Source: Pilimelia anulata (lineage in GTDB: Bacteria; Actinomycetota; Actinomycetes; Mycobacteriales; Micromonosporaceae). From it: a DNA stretch of 64,000 nt. The notes under the pieces were generated by a model, which saw only the letters and a program-made list of their open reading frames with translations, was not told where the DNA came from and made no database searches. Positions 52,791 through 61,440 of the stretch are shown in pieces; the first letter of the stretch is position 1, and each line of letters opens with the position of its first letter. The DNA lies in the NCBI RefSeq assembly GCF_014647895.1, contig NZ_BMQB01000003.1:372001-436000 (forward strand), in the 5' to 3' direction. The position numbers and the translations under genes are program-made.

Positions 52791-53669
52791 GTGACCACGG
52801 CCTCATTCCGCTACCACCCCGCTGGGCAGATTCACGCCTCCTTCGGGGAGCTCCAGCTAACACCGGGCATCGCCAACCACCGCCTGGTGCTCCCCATCAA
52901 GTTGACCGCCACGTGGCTGGAGGCCGAGGACGCGACCAGCAATGCTCCGGCCCTCCTGACCGGCACGGTCTGGTCCGAGAACCCATCCTTCCGATGGTTG
53001 GTCGGGCTGGAAGCTCAGGTCGTGACCCTGCGTGGCTACCTGGCCGCCGAGGAACTGGTCCTCTCCCTCACAGACGACCAGCTCATCAGCCTGGAACGCG
53101 CGCGTGGACAGGACGACGTTGTATTGCGCCTCAAGCTCCAGGCCACACTCCTGGCACCGCCGGACGGTGTGCACCCGGTGGCCCACGAAGAGCTGCCGGT
53201 GCGAATCTCCCGGAGTCGCTGGTCAGAACTACTGGATCAAGCCGGCGCGGAAGTCGGCGTGCTGATCCGGGTGCCGAGCCCGCTCACCGACTCAGCGCTC
53301 GTATCGCCGCCGGCGGCATCTGACGAGGACGCGGCTTCGCTGTCCCAGGCGGCAGCTCGGCTGCGCCAGGCGCGGGCCGAGCTGCAGGACCACCAGTGGG
53401 AGCACTGCGTGGCTACCTGCCGCCGAGTACTGGAGAACGTCTCCCGGCTGGTGACCCTGCCCTCAGCCAAGAACGTTGCGGAGACCCCGCCGGCCCAGCG
53501 CACCCAGGACCAGCGCTGGGCAGCGATTCTCCACGACGTGAAAAGTATGGCCAGTGCTGCTCACCATGACGACAGCACTACCGAGGGCTTCTCCTGGAGC
53601 CGCGTAGACGCCGAGGCCATTCTGGCGACGACGGCAGGGCTCCTGGCTGCCTACACCCAACGGCGCTGA
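52791..53669 (+). CDS. Hypothetical protein
   Basis: 292 residues starting at GTG. The first 150 are beta-rich (FRYHPAGQIHASFGELQL, LVLPIKLTATWLEAED), followed by an Ala/Glu/Gln coiled-coil-like helix (AAARLRQARAELQDHQWEHC) and a helical C-terminus. No signal peptide. Its codon use is less GC-biased than the core genes, in keeping with transfer. Family not recognised. Confidence 0.65.
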   Translation: MTTASFRYHPAGQIHASFGELQLTPGIANHRLVLPIKLTATWLEAEDATSNAPALLTGTVWSENPSFRWLVGLEAQVVTLRGYLAAEELVLSLTDDQLISLERARGQDDVVLRLKLQATLLAPPDGVHPVAHEELPVRISRSRWSELLDQAGAEVGVLIRVPSPLTDSALVSPPAASDEDAASLSQAAARLRQARAELQDHQWEHCVATCRRVLENVSRLVTLPSAKNVAETPPAQRTQDQRWAAILHDVKSMASAAHHDDSTTEGFSWSRVDAEAILATTAGLLAAYTQRR

Positions 53670-53683
53670 GGACCGACCCGCTG

Positions 53684-54718
53684 TCACATCTCGCCTGATG
53701 TGAGCAAGGGCGTGTCGTAGACGGACAGGTCGAAGCGGCAGCGCACGTAGCGGGCAATGTGGCGCCAGCGGCGGTGTTCGTAGGCGGCGTCGACGGCGAC
53801 CTCGGCGACGACCGTCGGCTGGACCTGTACATAGGTCAGGGGCTGAGCACGGTCGAGTTGCCCGGTCCAGGTGGCCGGTAGCGGTTGAGGCCAGGGATGG
53901 TCGGTGCCACCACCGCGGGCGGGGCCGGCACGGGTGAGAACTGCGCGGAGTTCGCCGCGGTGGGCGTCGGTCAGCGGGCCGGTGCGGCCGACGTAGTGCA
54001 GGCGCCCGTCGGCGTCATGACGGCCGAGCAGCAGGGCTTCGGGGTGGCTGAGAGTGCCGGTGACCCCACCGATGATCGCTTCCACGGTGTGGCGGACGCG
54101 TAACTTGCGCCAGCCACGTCGGCCCGGCCGGTACGGTCTGTCGGCGCGCTTGGCGACGACCCCTTCGACACCGGCGGCGGTCCAGGTGCGCATCCACTCC
54201 CGGGCTTCCTCGACGTCCGTCGTCTGCGGGCACAGCACCAGCTCGGGCGGCGCCCCGGCAAGCAGCTCGACGAGGCGGGTCCGTCGCAGGCGCAGTGGTT
54301 GGTCGAGCCAGGGTCCGTCGGCGTCAGCGAGGAGGTCGAATACGACCAGGTGCGCCGGGTACTCGCGTGCCAGCCGCATGACCTGCCGGCCGGCGGACAG
54401 CCGCCGCTGCAGTGCGGCGAACGACGTGCGGCCGTGCTCGCGCCACACAATCAGCTCGCCGTCGAGCACGGTGCCGACGGGGAGCCAGCGGCCGGCGCGC
54501 AGGATCTCCGGGAAGTACGGGCCCAGCGCCTTGCCGCTGCGCGACTGCAGCCGCGTGCCCTCCGGGAGATGGAACAGGATCCCCCTAAAGCCGTCCCACT
54601 TCGGCTCGAAGATCCACCGCTCACCGGACGGCAGCCGCTCGACGGCGTCGGCGAGCATCGGCGCGACCGGCGGAACGATCGCCGGCCCACCGACTCCCTC
54701 GATGCCCGGCCGCCGCAT
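53684..54718 (-). CDS. ATP-dependent DNA ligase (LigC/LigD-type), gene 2
   Basis: 344 residues. Adenylation Lys in FEPKWDGFRG, then TVLDGELIVW, the FDLLADADGP segment, GVEGVVAKRADRPYRPGRRG and WRKLRVRHTVEA, and a C-terminal OB domain ending RHIARYVRCRFD. Again a stand-alone ligase module. Similar in layout to the gene 1 ligase but clearly not a recent copy. A role in double-strand break or gap repair is likely; no Ku or LigD polymerase is in view. Confidence 0.9.
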   Translation of the reverse strand: MRRPGIEGVGGPAIVPPVAPMLADAVERLPSGERWIFEPKWDGFRGILFHLPEGTRLQSRSGKALGPYFPEILRAGRWLPVGTVLDGELIVWREHGRTSFAALQRRLSAGRQVMRLAREYPAHLVVFDLLADADGPWLDQPLRLRRTRLVELLAGAPPELVLCPQTTDVEEAREWMRTWTAAGVEGVVAKRADRPYRPGRRGWRKLRVRHTVEAIIGGVTGTLSHPEALLLGRHDADGRLHYVGRTGPLTDAHRGELRAVLTRAGPARGGGTDHPWPQPLPATWTGQLDRAQPLTYVQVQPTVVAEVAVDAAYEHRRWRHIARYVRCRFDLSVYDTPLLTSGEM

Positions 54719-54945
54719 GAGCGCGCTCCCGGTGGTGTGCCTGCGTCTTGATCCCAGAGTGAGCGCGTAGAGGGTCCCGCAACCGGCGAACCGGCGAACC
54801 GGGAAACGGGCTCGGCGACATCCGTGACCTGCTCAGACCCGGATCGAAGCCGCGGGGGCCGCCGTGGCGAGCAGGTGAGTAGGCGATGCGGCGCTCGCGA
54901 AGAGCGGTCGGACCGCACGGCCTCGAGGTTGTCGGAGCCGCCGTA

Positions 54946-54951
54946 TAGCGT
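54946..54951 (+). promoter_or_regulatory. Candidate -10 element, leaderless small gene
   Basis: TAGCGT (within TATAGCGT) ends six bases before the ATG at 54958. Confidence 0.4.
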
Positions 54952-54957
54952 GGCGAC

Positions 54958-55182
54958 ATGGACATCTCTGTGCAATCCGTCAATAACGGGATCGCGTCTA
55001 CCAACGAAGAGCGGTGGGTCCGGGTGAAGGGCCGACCCGAGGGCGCCAACATCGGCCGGGTCATCGGCAGCAGGGAGATGGACCACGGAGTCGGCCACTG
55101 CTCCTTCATTCTGTTCGAGGAGACCGGCGAGGTGGCCACCTACAGGTCGCGCGACACCGAACCGGCCCCCAAGCCGGCCTGA
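54958..55182 (+). CDS. Small hypothetical protein
   Basis: 74 residues (MDISVQSVNNGIASTNEERW ...), with one Cys in GHCSFILFEETG. No signal or membrane segment. The likely leaderless promoter and codon pattern support expression; function unknown. Confidence 0.55.
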   Translation: MDISVQSVNNGIASTNEERWVRVKGRPEGANIGRVIGSREMDHGVGHCSFILFEETGEVATYRSRDTEPAPKPA

Positions 55183-55354
55183 GGGCGGGCCACGGCGCTG
55201 AAGCACTGACCGGTATGAACGGGGTCGGCCTGCGCGGGGCTGCGTCATTCGCCGCCGCTGCTGGCCGCCGGGTCCTGTCGGGGCAGGGTTGGCCGCCCGC
55301 CGGCCGGGTCACCTGCATGATCATCGGCGGCGGGGACGCCGGTACGGTCCAGGG

Positions 55355-55692
55355 ATGATCGTCGCCCGCTCGATCCTGCTGTTCGCCGTCGCGGCCCTGT
55401 TCGAGATCGGCGGGCGTGGTTGGTCTGGCAAGGCTGGCGCGAGCACCGCGGCCTGTGGTGGATCGCCGCAGGTGTCATTGCCCTGGGTGCCTACGGGTTC
55501 GTCGCCACCTTCCAGCCCGACCCGAACTTCGGCCGCATCCTCGCCGCATACGGCGGCGTCTTCGTCGTCGGCTCACTGGCCTGGGGTATGGCGGTCGACA
55601 AGTTCCGCCCCGACAGGTGGGACATTATCGGCGCACTGATCTGTGTGGCGGGCGTGGCGATCATCAGGTACGCGCCCAGGACATCCGGCTGA
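55355..55692 (+). pseudogene. ynfA: YnfA-family small membrane protein, frameshifted
   Basis: Frame 1 from ATG reads [19 protein letters not shown], the YnfA start; the expected continuation [16 protein letters not shown] is in the -1 frame. One G appears missing from the GGG run at 55412-55414 (family sequence would need GGGG). The rest ([45 protein letters not shown]) is intact to 55692. YnfA proteins are four-helix SMR-like membrane proteins. A sequencing error at the homopolymer is possible. Confidence 0.85.
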
Positions 55693-55850
55693 CCCACAGA
55701 GACTTCAGCTCAGGGCGGGTACCGACTCGCCAGCGGGCAGTGTGGTCGGGCGGCAACCGCAGGGCCGACCGTACGCCGCGCGGCGGCCACTGTCGAGACC
55801 GGACAGACGCCCGCCGCAGCCCACCGAGCGGTAGCGCGCGGAGGGTGCCG

Positions 55851-56486
55851 GTGCCTCTACGGTGGTGGCTCAGGCGGGCGCTGGTCCGCCACGGGGAGGT
55901 CGATGTGGTCATCGAGCAGCAGCCGGAGCATCCCATGGCGTCACAGCTCAGGCGCGTGGTGCTCGAGACCGCCGAGCAGGTGATGCGCGAAGCCGGAGCG
56001 GTACCGCCGCCGACGGTGCACATCTTCATCGACACCATGGACCCGCCCTACGCCGGCTACGTGACCAGCCGCCAGTTCCGGCGCGGCGCCGACGCCGCAG
56101 CGGCCATCGCCCGGCTAGGTGAGCTGCCCGCCTCGATGTACGCCACGCGCCTGCTCGTGGCGTGGGAGCACGCCGACCTGATGACCGCGCTGCAGGCTCC
56201 GGGCGAGGTGTTCCCGACGGCGATAGTCACCGTTGAGGCGACGTTCGACGGCCACGTCCTGCACTGGCACCCGTACGACTTCGCGTGGGGCCCGACCGGC
56301 TCGCTGGGAGTGCCCACCGTGCAGCCGACCTGGCGTCCGACCCTCGTGCGCCGCGACGGCGGCCTACCCGAGCCGATCCGCGCCGCTCTCGAGCGCTGGC
56401 GCGACCTCGACGGCGGCGACTTCGAACCCACAGTCCTGGCCCTGCAGCGCGACGGCTACCGGCTGAACTTCACCGCCCGCCGCTGA
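55851..56486 (+). CDS. Hypothetical protein
   Basis: 211 residues from GTG with GGAGGG six bases upstream. Starts with a Trp/Arg-rich amphipathic segment (PLRWWLRRALVRHG), then VHIFIDTMDPPYAGYVTSRQ and a beta-rich C-terminus (DGHVLHWHPYDFAWG). No known family is recognised. Convergent with the membrane-protein gene. Confidence 0.6.
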   Translation: MPLRWWLRRALVRHGEVDVVIEQQPEHPMASQLRRVVLETAEQVMREAGAVPPPTVHIFIDTMDPPYAGYVTSRQFRRGADAAAAIARLGELPASMYATRLLVAWEHADLMTALQAPGEVFPTAIVTVEATFDGHVLHWHPYDFAWGPTGSLGVPTVQPTWRPTLVRRDGGLPEPIRAALERWRDLDGGDFEPTVLALQRDGYRLNFTARR

Positions 56487-56496
56487 CCCGCGGGCG

Positions 56497-57339
56497 TCAG
56501 CTCGACCGCGTGGCGAGGCTGTCGTGGATCGACCGCTGCGCGCCGGACAGGTCGTCGGCGTCGAACCGCAGCTGCCCCGCCGTCACCGCACCGCGGCCCT
56601 GCACCCGCACCACCGCATCCGGTGTGAGGACGGCGGTGAGCCCGGTGCCGTTCATCCCGGGCACCGCGACCACCCCGTCGCGGACCGACACCAGCCCCTT
56701 GTATCCGCTGGCGGACTCCCGCCGCACGGACCGGACGCAGCGAAGGTCGACCGACGCCGAGGCCAGATGCCCCATGCGCACGACCAGCCGGTGGCCGTCG
56801 ACGTAGTGCGGGCGGGTGACGATGCCGGCGTAGAGGCCGAACAGCCACACCACCCCGTATACGGCGAGCACGAGCAGGGTCAGCCGCAGCCATGCCCACG
56901 GGATGAACAGCTCCGCCAGCAGAATCTCCACCGGGGCGAGGACCATCATCACGATCAGGAACGCCTTGTGCGCGCCCCCGTACCGGATCACCGCCGCACC
57001 CGCCGGGACGTCCTTGCGCCCGCGCAGCAGCATCCCGATCGACAGCACGCCGCCGACCTCGTGCCGCAGCAGCGACACCACCGGCCGGGGCAGCACCGTT
57101 CCCGCCGCTTGCAGCAACGCCTCGCTCCGGCTCTCCCCGTCGCGGCGCAGCCGCCGGTAGACGGCCCGCGCGGCCACCGCCAGGGCGAGCGCGAGCAGCG
57201 CGCAGAGCACTTCCAGCCCGACGGCGATGACCACCGCATCGCCCAGATCCAGTACGCCCGTGGCCACCAGCAGCACCTCGACCGCGATGACCACGACCGC
57301 CGCCCACCTCAGCACGCGCACCGCAGCCGTGCGCGTCAT
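56497..57339 (-). CDS. Hypothetical membrane protein
   Basis: 280 residues from ATG 57339 (ATG 57387 possible). About four transmembrane helices (AVVVIAVEVLLVATGVL, VVIAVGLEVLCALLALALAV, AFLIVMMVLAPVEILLAEL, LRLTLLVLAVYGVVWLFGL) and a C-terminal soluble beta domain (MGHLASASVDLRCVRSVRRE) that looks PH-like. Basic loop RLRRDGESRSEALL between helix pairs. Function unknown. Confidence 0.65.
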   Translation of the reverse strand: MTRTAAVRVLRWAAVVVIAVEVLLVATGVLDLGDAVVIAVGLEVLCALLALALAVAARAVYRRLRRDGESRSEALLQAAGTVLPRPVVSLLRHEVGGVLSIGMLLRGRKDVPAGAAVIRYGGAHKAFLIVMMVLAPVEILLAELFIPWAWLRLTLLVLAVYGVVWLFGLYAGIVTRPHYVDGHRLVVRMGHLASASVDLRCVRSVRRESASGYKGLVSVRDGVVAVPGMNGTGLTAVLTPDAVVRVQGRGAVTAGQLRFDADDLSGAQRSIHDSLATRSS

Positions 57340-57387
57340 CAACGCCACCGCCCCACCGTAGATGCGCGGCGCCAGCCCGCCCGCCAT

Positions 57388-57672
57388 CGCGCGAGCACCC
57401 CCGCGGGCCGCACCGGCCGCGCGCGTCGACCGCCGCCTCGTCAGCGCTACCGGGCCGGACGTTGGCGAGGAGCGGACACCGGGGAAGGACACCGACGAAA
57501 CGACAACCCGAACCGCCTGACCTGCTGTGACATAGATCGAAGCCACCGAAAGTCCGATCCCGCCGCCACCGGCCCGGGGTAGCGTCAGCCACCTACCGCA
57601 TTCGTACACACGTTCGACCAGCAGCACCGGTCGAGGGTGCGTCCCGTGCTGCCCGAGAGGGGGTGAACGCCG
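57388..57672. other. Divergent intergenic region
   Basis: 285 bases between the membrane-protein gene and the ImuA'-like gene. It contains the leader of the latter, ending in GAGAGGGGG about ten bases before its ATG. No RNA gene or strong repeat is seen. Confidence 0.4.
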
Positions 57673-58449
57673 ATGACCTCGCCCGCGCCGTGGCGCGGCG
57701 CCGGTCGGATCCGCGGCTCCGACGACGTCGCCCGAGCGCTCGCGACGGTCACCGGTACGGCGGCCAGCAAGAAGCAGAACCTCACCACCGCCACGCCTGC
57801 ACAGGCACTGCGCGCTGCCGCGCAGGTGTCCGACAGCGGCGCGGATCGGTTCCTGCCGCTGCACCCGGTGCTGGCCCCGCTGTCGCCCTGGGCGGGCGGG
57901 CTACGCCGCGGCTCAACGGTCGCGGTCACCGGGTCGATGTCCCTGCTGTACGCGGTGCTCGCGCCGATCATCGGCGCCGGCGGCTGGGCCGCCGTCGTCG
58001 GGATGCCGGACCTCGGCGCGGTCGCCGCCGCCGAGCACGACGGCCTGGACCTATCGCGCCTGGCGCTGGTACCCGACCCCGGCACCGACTGGCCCGCGAT
58101 CCTCGCCGTGCTCATGGACGGCGTCGATGCCGTCGCCATCCGCCCGCGCGGCGGGGTCACCGACGCGACCGCCCGCGCGCTCGTGGCGCGCGCCCGACGC
58201 ACCGGGACAATCCTGATACCCACCGGCCGGTGGCCCGGCGCCGACCTGAACCTCGCCGCCAGCGACCGCGTCTGGCACGGACTCGGCCAGGGCCGCGGCC
58301 GACTCAAGCAGATGACCCTGACCGTCACCGCCCACGGCCGCGGCGCCGCCGCCCGCCCCCGACGGCTGACCACGCCGATACCGCTACCCGGGCCCGGAGT
58401 CACCGCGCAGCAGCGACGCCCGCAGACCTGGACCACCTGGAGCGAATGA
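57673..58449 (+). CDS. ImuA'-like RecA-fold protein (mutasome accessory)
   Basis: 258 residues. LAPLSPWAGGLRRGSTVAVTG, the following SMSLLYAVLAPIIGAGGWAA and VVGMPDLGAVAAAEH match the ImuA' accessory proteins that accompany ImuB and DnaE2 in actinobacterial translesion synthesis. The Walker A loop is degenerate (GSTVAVTGSMSLL). No imuB or dnaE2 lies next to it here; instead a frameshifted small Cys-rich gene follows. ImuA' function in this context is inferred. Confidence 0.7.
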   Translation: MTSPAPWRGAGRIRGSDDVARALATVTGTAASKKQNLTTATPAQALRAAAQVSDSGADRFLPLHPVLAPLSPWAGGLRRGSTVAVTGSMSLLYAVLAPIIGAGGWAAVVGMPDLGAVAAAEHDGLDLSRLALVPDPGTDWPAILAVLMDGVDAVAIRPRGGVTDATARALVARARRTGTILIPTGRWPGADLNLAASDRVWHGLGQGRGRLKQMTLTVTAHGRGAAARPRRLTTPIPLPGPGVTAQQRRPQTWTTWSE

Positions 58450-58453
58450 ACGG

Positions 58454-58803
58454 ATGGGCGACAGGGTGAGCAGGTGGCGCCTCGTCGTCACCCGCGACCG
58501 GGGTTGGCCCGGACCACCGCAACTCACCCTCTACCTCGACACCGTCGCGGACCTACGCGCCGACCTGCGACGCATCCGCGCCAACCCGGCCACCGTGCGC
58601 TGGCGCGACCGCCGCGACCGTACCGGGTCGGCGCGGAACCGGAGTACCCGTGCCGGTGCACGCACGCACCCGCCCTGCGCGGAGAGCTGGCGTGCCGATG
58701 TGGCGTGCTGCACCGCGCGTACCGCGATCTGTGCGGGCTCTTCGCTGACCCACCGCTCGGACCCGCTTGCGCACCGTTATTTGAGTCGTCAATTGATAGG
58801 TGA
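58454..58803 (+). pseudogene. Cys-rich conserved protein, probably frameshifted
   Basis: Frame 1 from ATG reads MGDRVSRWRLVVTRDRGWPG, PPQLTLYLDTVADLRADL and RRIRANPATVRW, all coherent. After about 58615 the coherent sequence moves to the -1 frame: YRVGAEPEYPCRCTHAPAL, RGELACRCGVLHRAYRDLCG to a stop at 58803. The Cys pairs (CRC, CRC, C) suggest metal binding. One base lost around 58610-58625 explains it. It directly follows the ImuA'-like gene (four-base gap). Confidence 0.6.
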
Positions 58804-59195
58804 GCCTCAGGCAATTGCGTCGACAAAGTGACCAGGCACACGCCGGAAACCACCTGACGATTCGCGGAGTCTCATGTTTGTGTTCACAGAGGAATGCCAC
58901 GGGGGGACGTGATGTGAATTGGACTTCGCCGGCTCGATGTGGACCGATGGGCCATCTCCGAAACGTCCGCGACGCCCACATCCGTCACCCAACGTGACAC
59001 CCTCCACACGGGACTACCGGCCGGTAATCGGCCGTGAACTGGATGGACAGTTAACCGTCCGGCCCACCCCGACTCTCGTGCTGCCGTTCACTTACCGCGC
59101 GTAATGGGTTTTTCGAGGGTGGAACACATCGACTAGAAACGTTGTTGCACCCGACTCGACTTCCCTCGCCCCGATGACGAGAAAGGTCCTCCATC
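58804..59195. other. Intergenic region upstream of the Tad-like operon
   Basis: About 390 bases with lower GC than its neighbours. It has an imperfect 16-bp palindrome (59045-59060, GGAC-GTTAAC-GTCC) and an inverted CGGCC motif near 59020-59035, possible operator sites for the operon that starts at 59196. No gene is supported. Confidence 0.4.
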
Positions 59196-59825
59196 ATGCC
59201 GTCACCGCACCCGGCCGACGACGTAACCACCACCGAAGCAGCCGATGGCCGCGGCTCCGGCGGCAAAGCCATCGGCATCACCGCGGTCGTGCTCGTGCTG
59301 GTCCTCGGCGCAGTGCTGCTGGCCGTGAAGTACTGGCCGCAGGACGGCTCGTCGGGGCCCGGACCGACAGCCGGGCCGAGTGCTTCGCCTACCAGTTCTG
59401 CTGACGCGGCACGCGACCAGGCGGCGGAGCAGGCGCTCGCTGCGTTCAATGCGTACCAGGAGTCGTTCAATGCTGCCGCGGCCGACCCGGCGAAGGACCT
59501 TCCGCTTAAGGGCGCGGGGTCACCGTTGCGGCTGCAGGCCAGCGTTTCGCTGAAGCAACTCGCTGACAACGGCTTGGCCGTCGTCGGTACCCCCAAGCAC
59601 GACGTACGCGTGGCCGAGGTGAACCTCGCCGGCACCCCGCCGTACGTGCAGTTGGTCGATTGCCGGGACGCCAACGGCTCCAAGACGATCGACAAGGCCA
59701 CGGGTCAGAACCGGTCGGCGCCCGACCAGCTCCCGAAGTACATCGTCCGCGCCAAGGCCGAGAAGTACGGCGACGGCCGGTGGCTGATTTCCACGCTCAC
59801 ACCGGAGAGGAAGAGTCCATGCTGA
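59196..59825 (+). CDS. Membrane-anchored hypothetical protein (operon start)
   Basis: 209 residues. Short hydrophilic N-terminus, one transmembrane helix (about 27-45, AIGITAVVLVLVLGAVLLAV), Ser/Pro linker, then an alpha+beta domain (AFNAYQESFNAAAADPAKDL ... HDVRVAEVNLAG ... KYIVRAKAEKYGDGRWLI) reminiscent of NTF2-like/VirB8-type ectodomains. First gene of a run of overlapping genes leading to a CpaF-like ATPase, so probably a structural part of that machine. Confidence 0.65.
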   Translation: MPSPHPADDVTTTEAADGRGSGGKAIGITAVVLVLVLGAVLLAVKYWPQDGSSGPGPTAGPSASPTSSADAARDQAAEQALAAFNAYQESFNAAAADPAKDLPLKGAGSPLRLQASVSLKQLADNGLAVVGTPKHDVRVAEVNLAGTPPYVQLVDCRDANGSKTIDKATGQNRSAPDQLPKYIVRAKAEKYGDGRWLISTLTPERKSPC

Positions 59826-60784
59826 GCCGCACGGGGGCGGCGCTCATGATGTGCCTTGCGCTCATCGCGCCGACCGCAACCATCCTGACCAGCGCTGCAC
59901 CGGCATCTGCCGACCCGCCAGTGATCTGCACCCCGGACGGTGACTGCACCGTCGTGGTCACCAAGCCCGGTAAGCCCGGCGGCACCAAGCCCGGCACCGG
60001 CAAGCCCAGCGAAGGCGGCGCCGGGGCATGCAACTGGGCCGGGGAAACCGTGCCCTGCACGATTCCGGTCCGCAGTGAGATCACTCGCGCCACGTCCGCA
60101 TGGTTCAACGCCGGCGACGGCTGCTACTACAACACGATCGACCCGCCGCCCCCGGCGAGCAGCACGCTGTGGGAGGGCCACAAGCCCGGTGAAGGCGCCG
60201 TGTACGAGTACATCTGCTATCCAGCCGGCAGGACTCATCCTCTCGGCATCGGCGGGGTCGGCATCAAGTGGCTGGCGAGCCCACCGCCCGGGTTCGGCGG
60301 AGGCGTATCCCCGGCGGTGCTCGCGCAACAGGCAGTCGCCCGCCTGCCCATCACCGGGCCAGCTATCGGCACCGCCCCACGCCGCGACGGCTCCGGACTG
60401 GTCGGCCTGCCGGTCTGGCTCTGGACCACAGTGTCGCCGCGAACCTGGGGACCGGCTACCGCCACGGCGTCGGCCGGCGGAATCACCGTGACGGCGACCG
60501 CGAACGCGAGCCGTATCGAGTGGCAGATGGGTGATGGCCAGTCGGTCACCTGCACGACTCCCGGCACCCCGTACAAGGCGTCCGCCGCGGGGGCGACGTC
60601 GCCTGACTGCGGGTACGTCTACCGCACGCCGAGCAAGTCGCAGCCGGATGGCAAGTACACCATCACCGCGGTCACCACTTGGCGCGTGACCTGGGCCGGC
60701 GGCGGCCAGTCCGGCGAGTTGACCACCACCCGGCAGTCGACCACGGCGGTCGACGTGAAGGAGCTGGTGGTGGTGAACGGATGA
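59819..60784 (+). CDS. Secreted hypothetical protein with PKD-like domain
   Basis: 321 residues from ATG overlapping the previous gene by seven bases. Signal peptide (1 to about 30, ALMMCLALIAPTATILTSAA), a Lys/Pro/Gly-rich linker (VVTKPGKPGGTKPGTG), several Cys (CNWAGETVPC, CYYNTI) and a C-terminal Ig/PKD-like region (ITVTATANASRIEWQMGDGQ ... YVYRTPS ... TTWRVTWAGG). Likely an exported part of the same system. Family not recognised. Confidence 0.7.
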   Translation: MLSRTGAALMMCLALIAPTATILTSAAPASADPPVICTPDGDCTVVVTKPGKPGGTKPGTGKPSEGGAGACNWAGETVPCTIPVRSEITRATSAWFNAGDGCYYNTIDPPPPASSTLWEGHKPGEGAVYEYICYPAGRTHPLGIGGVGIKWLASPPPGFGGGVSPAVLAQQAVARLPITGPAIGTAPRRDGSGLVGLPVWLWTTVSPRTWGPATATASAGGITVTATANASRIEWQMGDGQSVTCTTPGTPYKASAAGATSPDCGYVYRTPSKSQPDGKYTITAVTTWRVTWAGGGQSGELTTTRQSTTAVDVKELVVVNG

Positions 60785-61440
60785 GCACGCAGGCCGAAGC
60801 TCGCCGCTCGACCGGTCCCGTCGCGGCGCCGCAGAGGGTCACCAGCCGGCGTGCGGGCCGGTCGGTGATCGCCGCGGCGGTGGTGTTGATGGTGTTGTCC
60901 GGCTTGGCGGTGGTGTATCTGCTGGCGGCGGCGCGAGGCGGGGGGTCGTATCTGGCGGTGGCGCGGCCGGTGGCGATGGGTCAGCGGATCGCCGCCGAAG
61001 ACCTCGTGGTCGTCCGCGGCTCGCTGGACGCAGCGGTTCGGCCGGTCGACGCGGATGAGCGGGATCGGATCGTGGGCCGGTACGCGCAGGCGCCGCTGCT
61101 GGCCGGGCAGCTGCTGACGGCCGGTACGCCGTTCGTCGAGTCGTTCCCCGGCGCCGGGAAGCGGATGGTGTCGGTGCCGTTGAAGGCGGAGCATGCGCCG
61201 GCGCAGCCGCTGCAGCCGGCCGCCGGGGTGCAGTTGGTGGAGGTGCCGGTGGCGGGCGCCGGCCGTGACACCGAAGCCCCGCCGCGTACCTACCCGGGCA
61301 CCGTGGTCGCGGTGCGGGCGTTGGAGTTCGGCGGCGGCACCACCGTGGACGTGATCGTCGAGGCCGGCGAAGCACCTCGCATCGCGACGGCGGCGGCGGC
61401 CAGCCGGATCGCTTTGGTGGTCAACGGCGGTGACCGCTGA
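60781..61440 (+). CDS. SAF-domain (CpaB/RcpC-like) membrane protein
   Basis: 219 residues with one transmembrane helix (about 28-50) and an extracytoplasmic SAF domain (YLAVARPVAMGQRIAAEDLV ... LAGQLLTAG). CpaB/RcpC proteins with this domain belong to Tad/Flp pilus systems. Start ATG overlaps the previous stop (ATGA), and its own stop overlaps the next ATG (TGATG). Confidence 0.8.
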   Translation: MSTQAEARRSTGPVAAPQRVTSRRAGRSVIAAAVVLMVLSGLAVVYLLAAARGGGSYLAVARPVAMGQRIAAEDLVVVRGSLDAAVRPVDADERDRIVGRYAQAPLLAGQLLTAGTPFVESFPGAGKRMVSVPLKAEHAPAQPLQPAAGVQLVEVPVAGAGRDTEAPPRTYPGTVVAVRALEFGGGTTVDVIVEAGEAPRIATAAAASRIALVVNGGDR

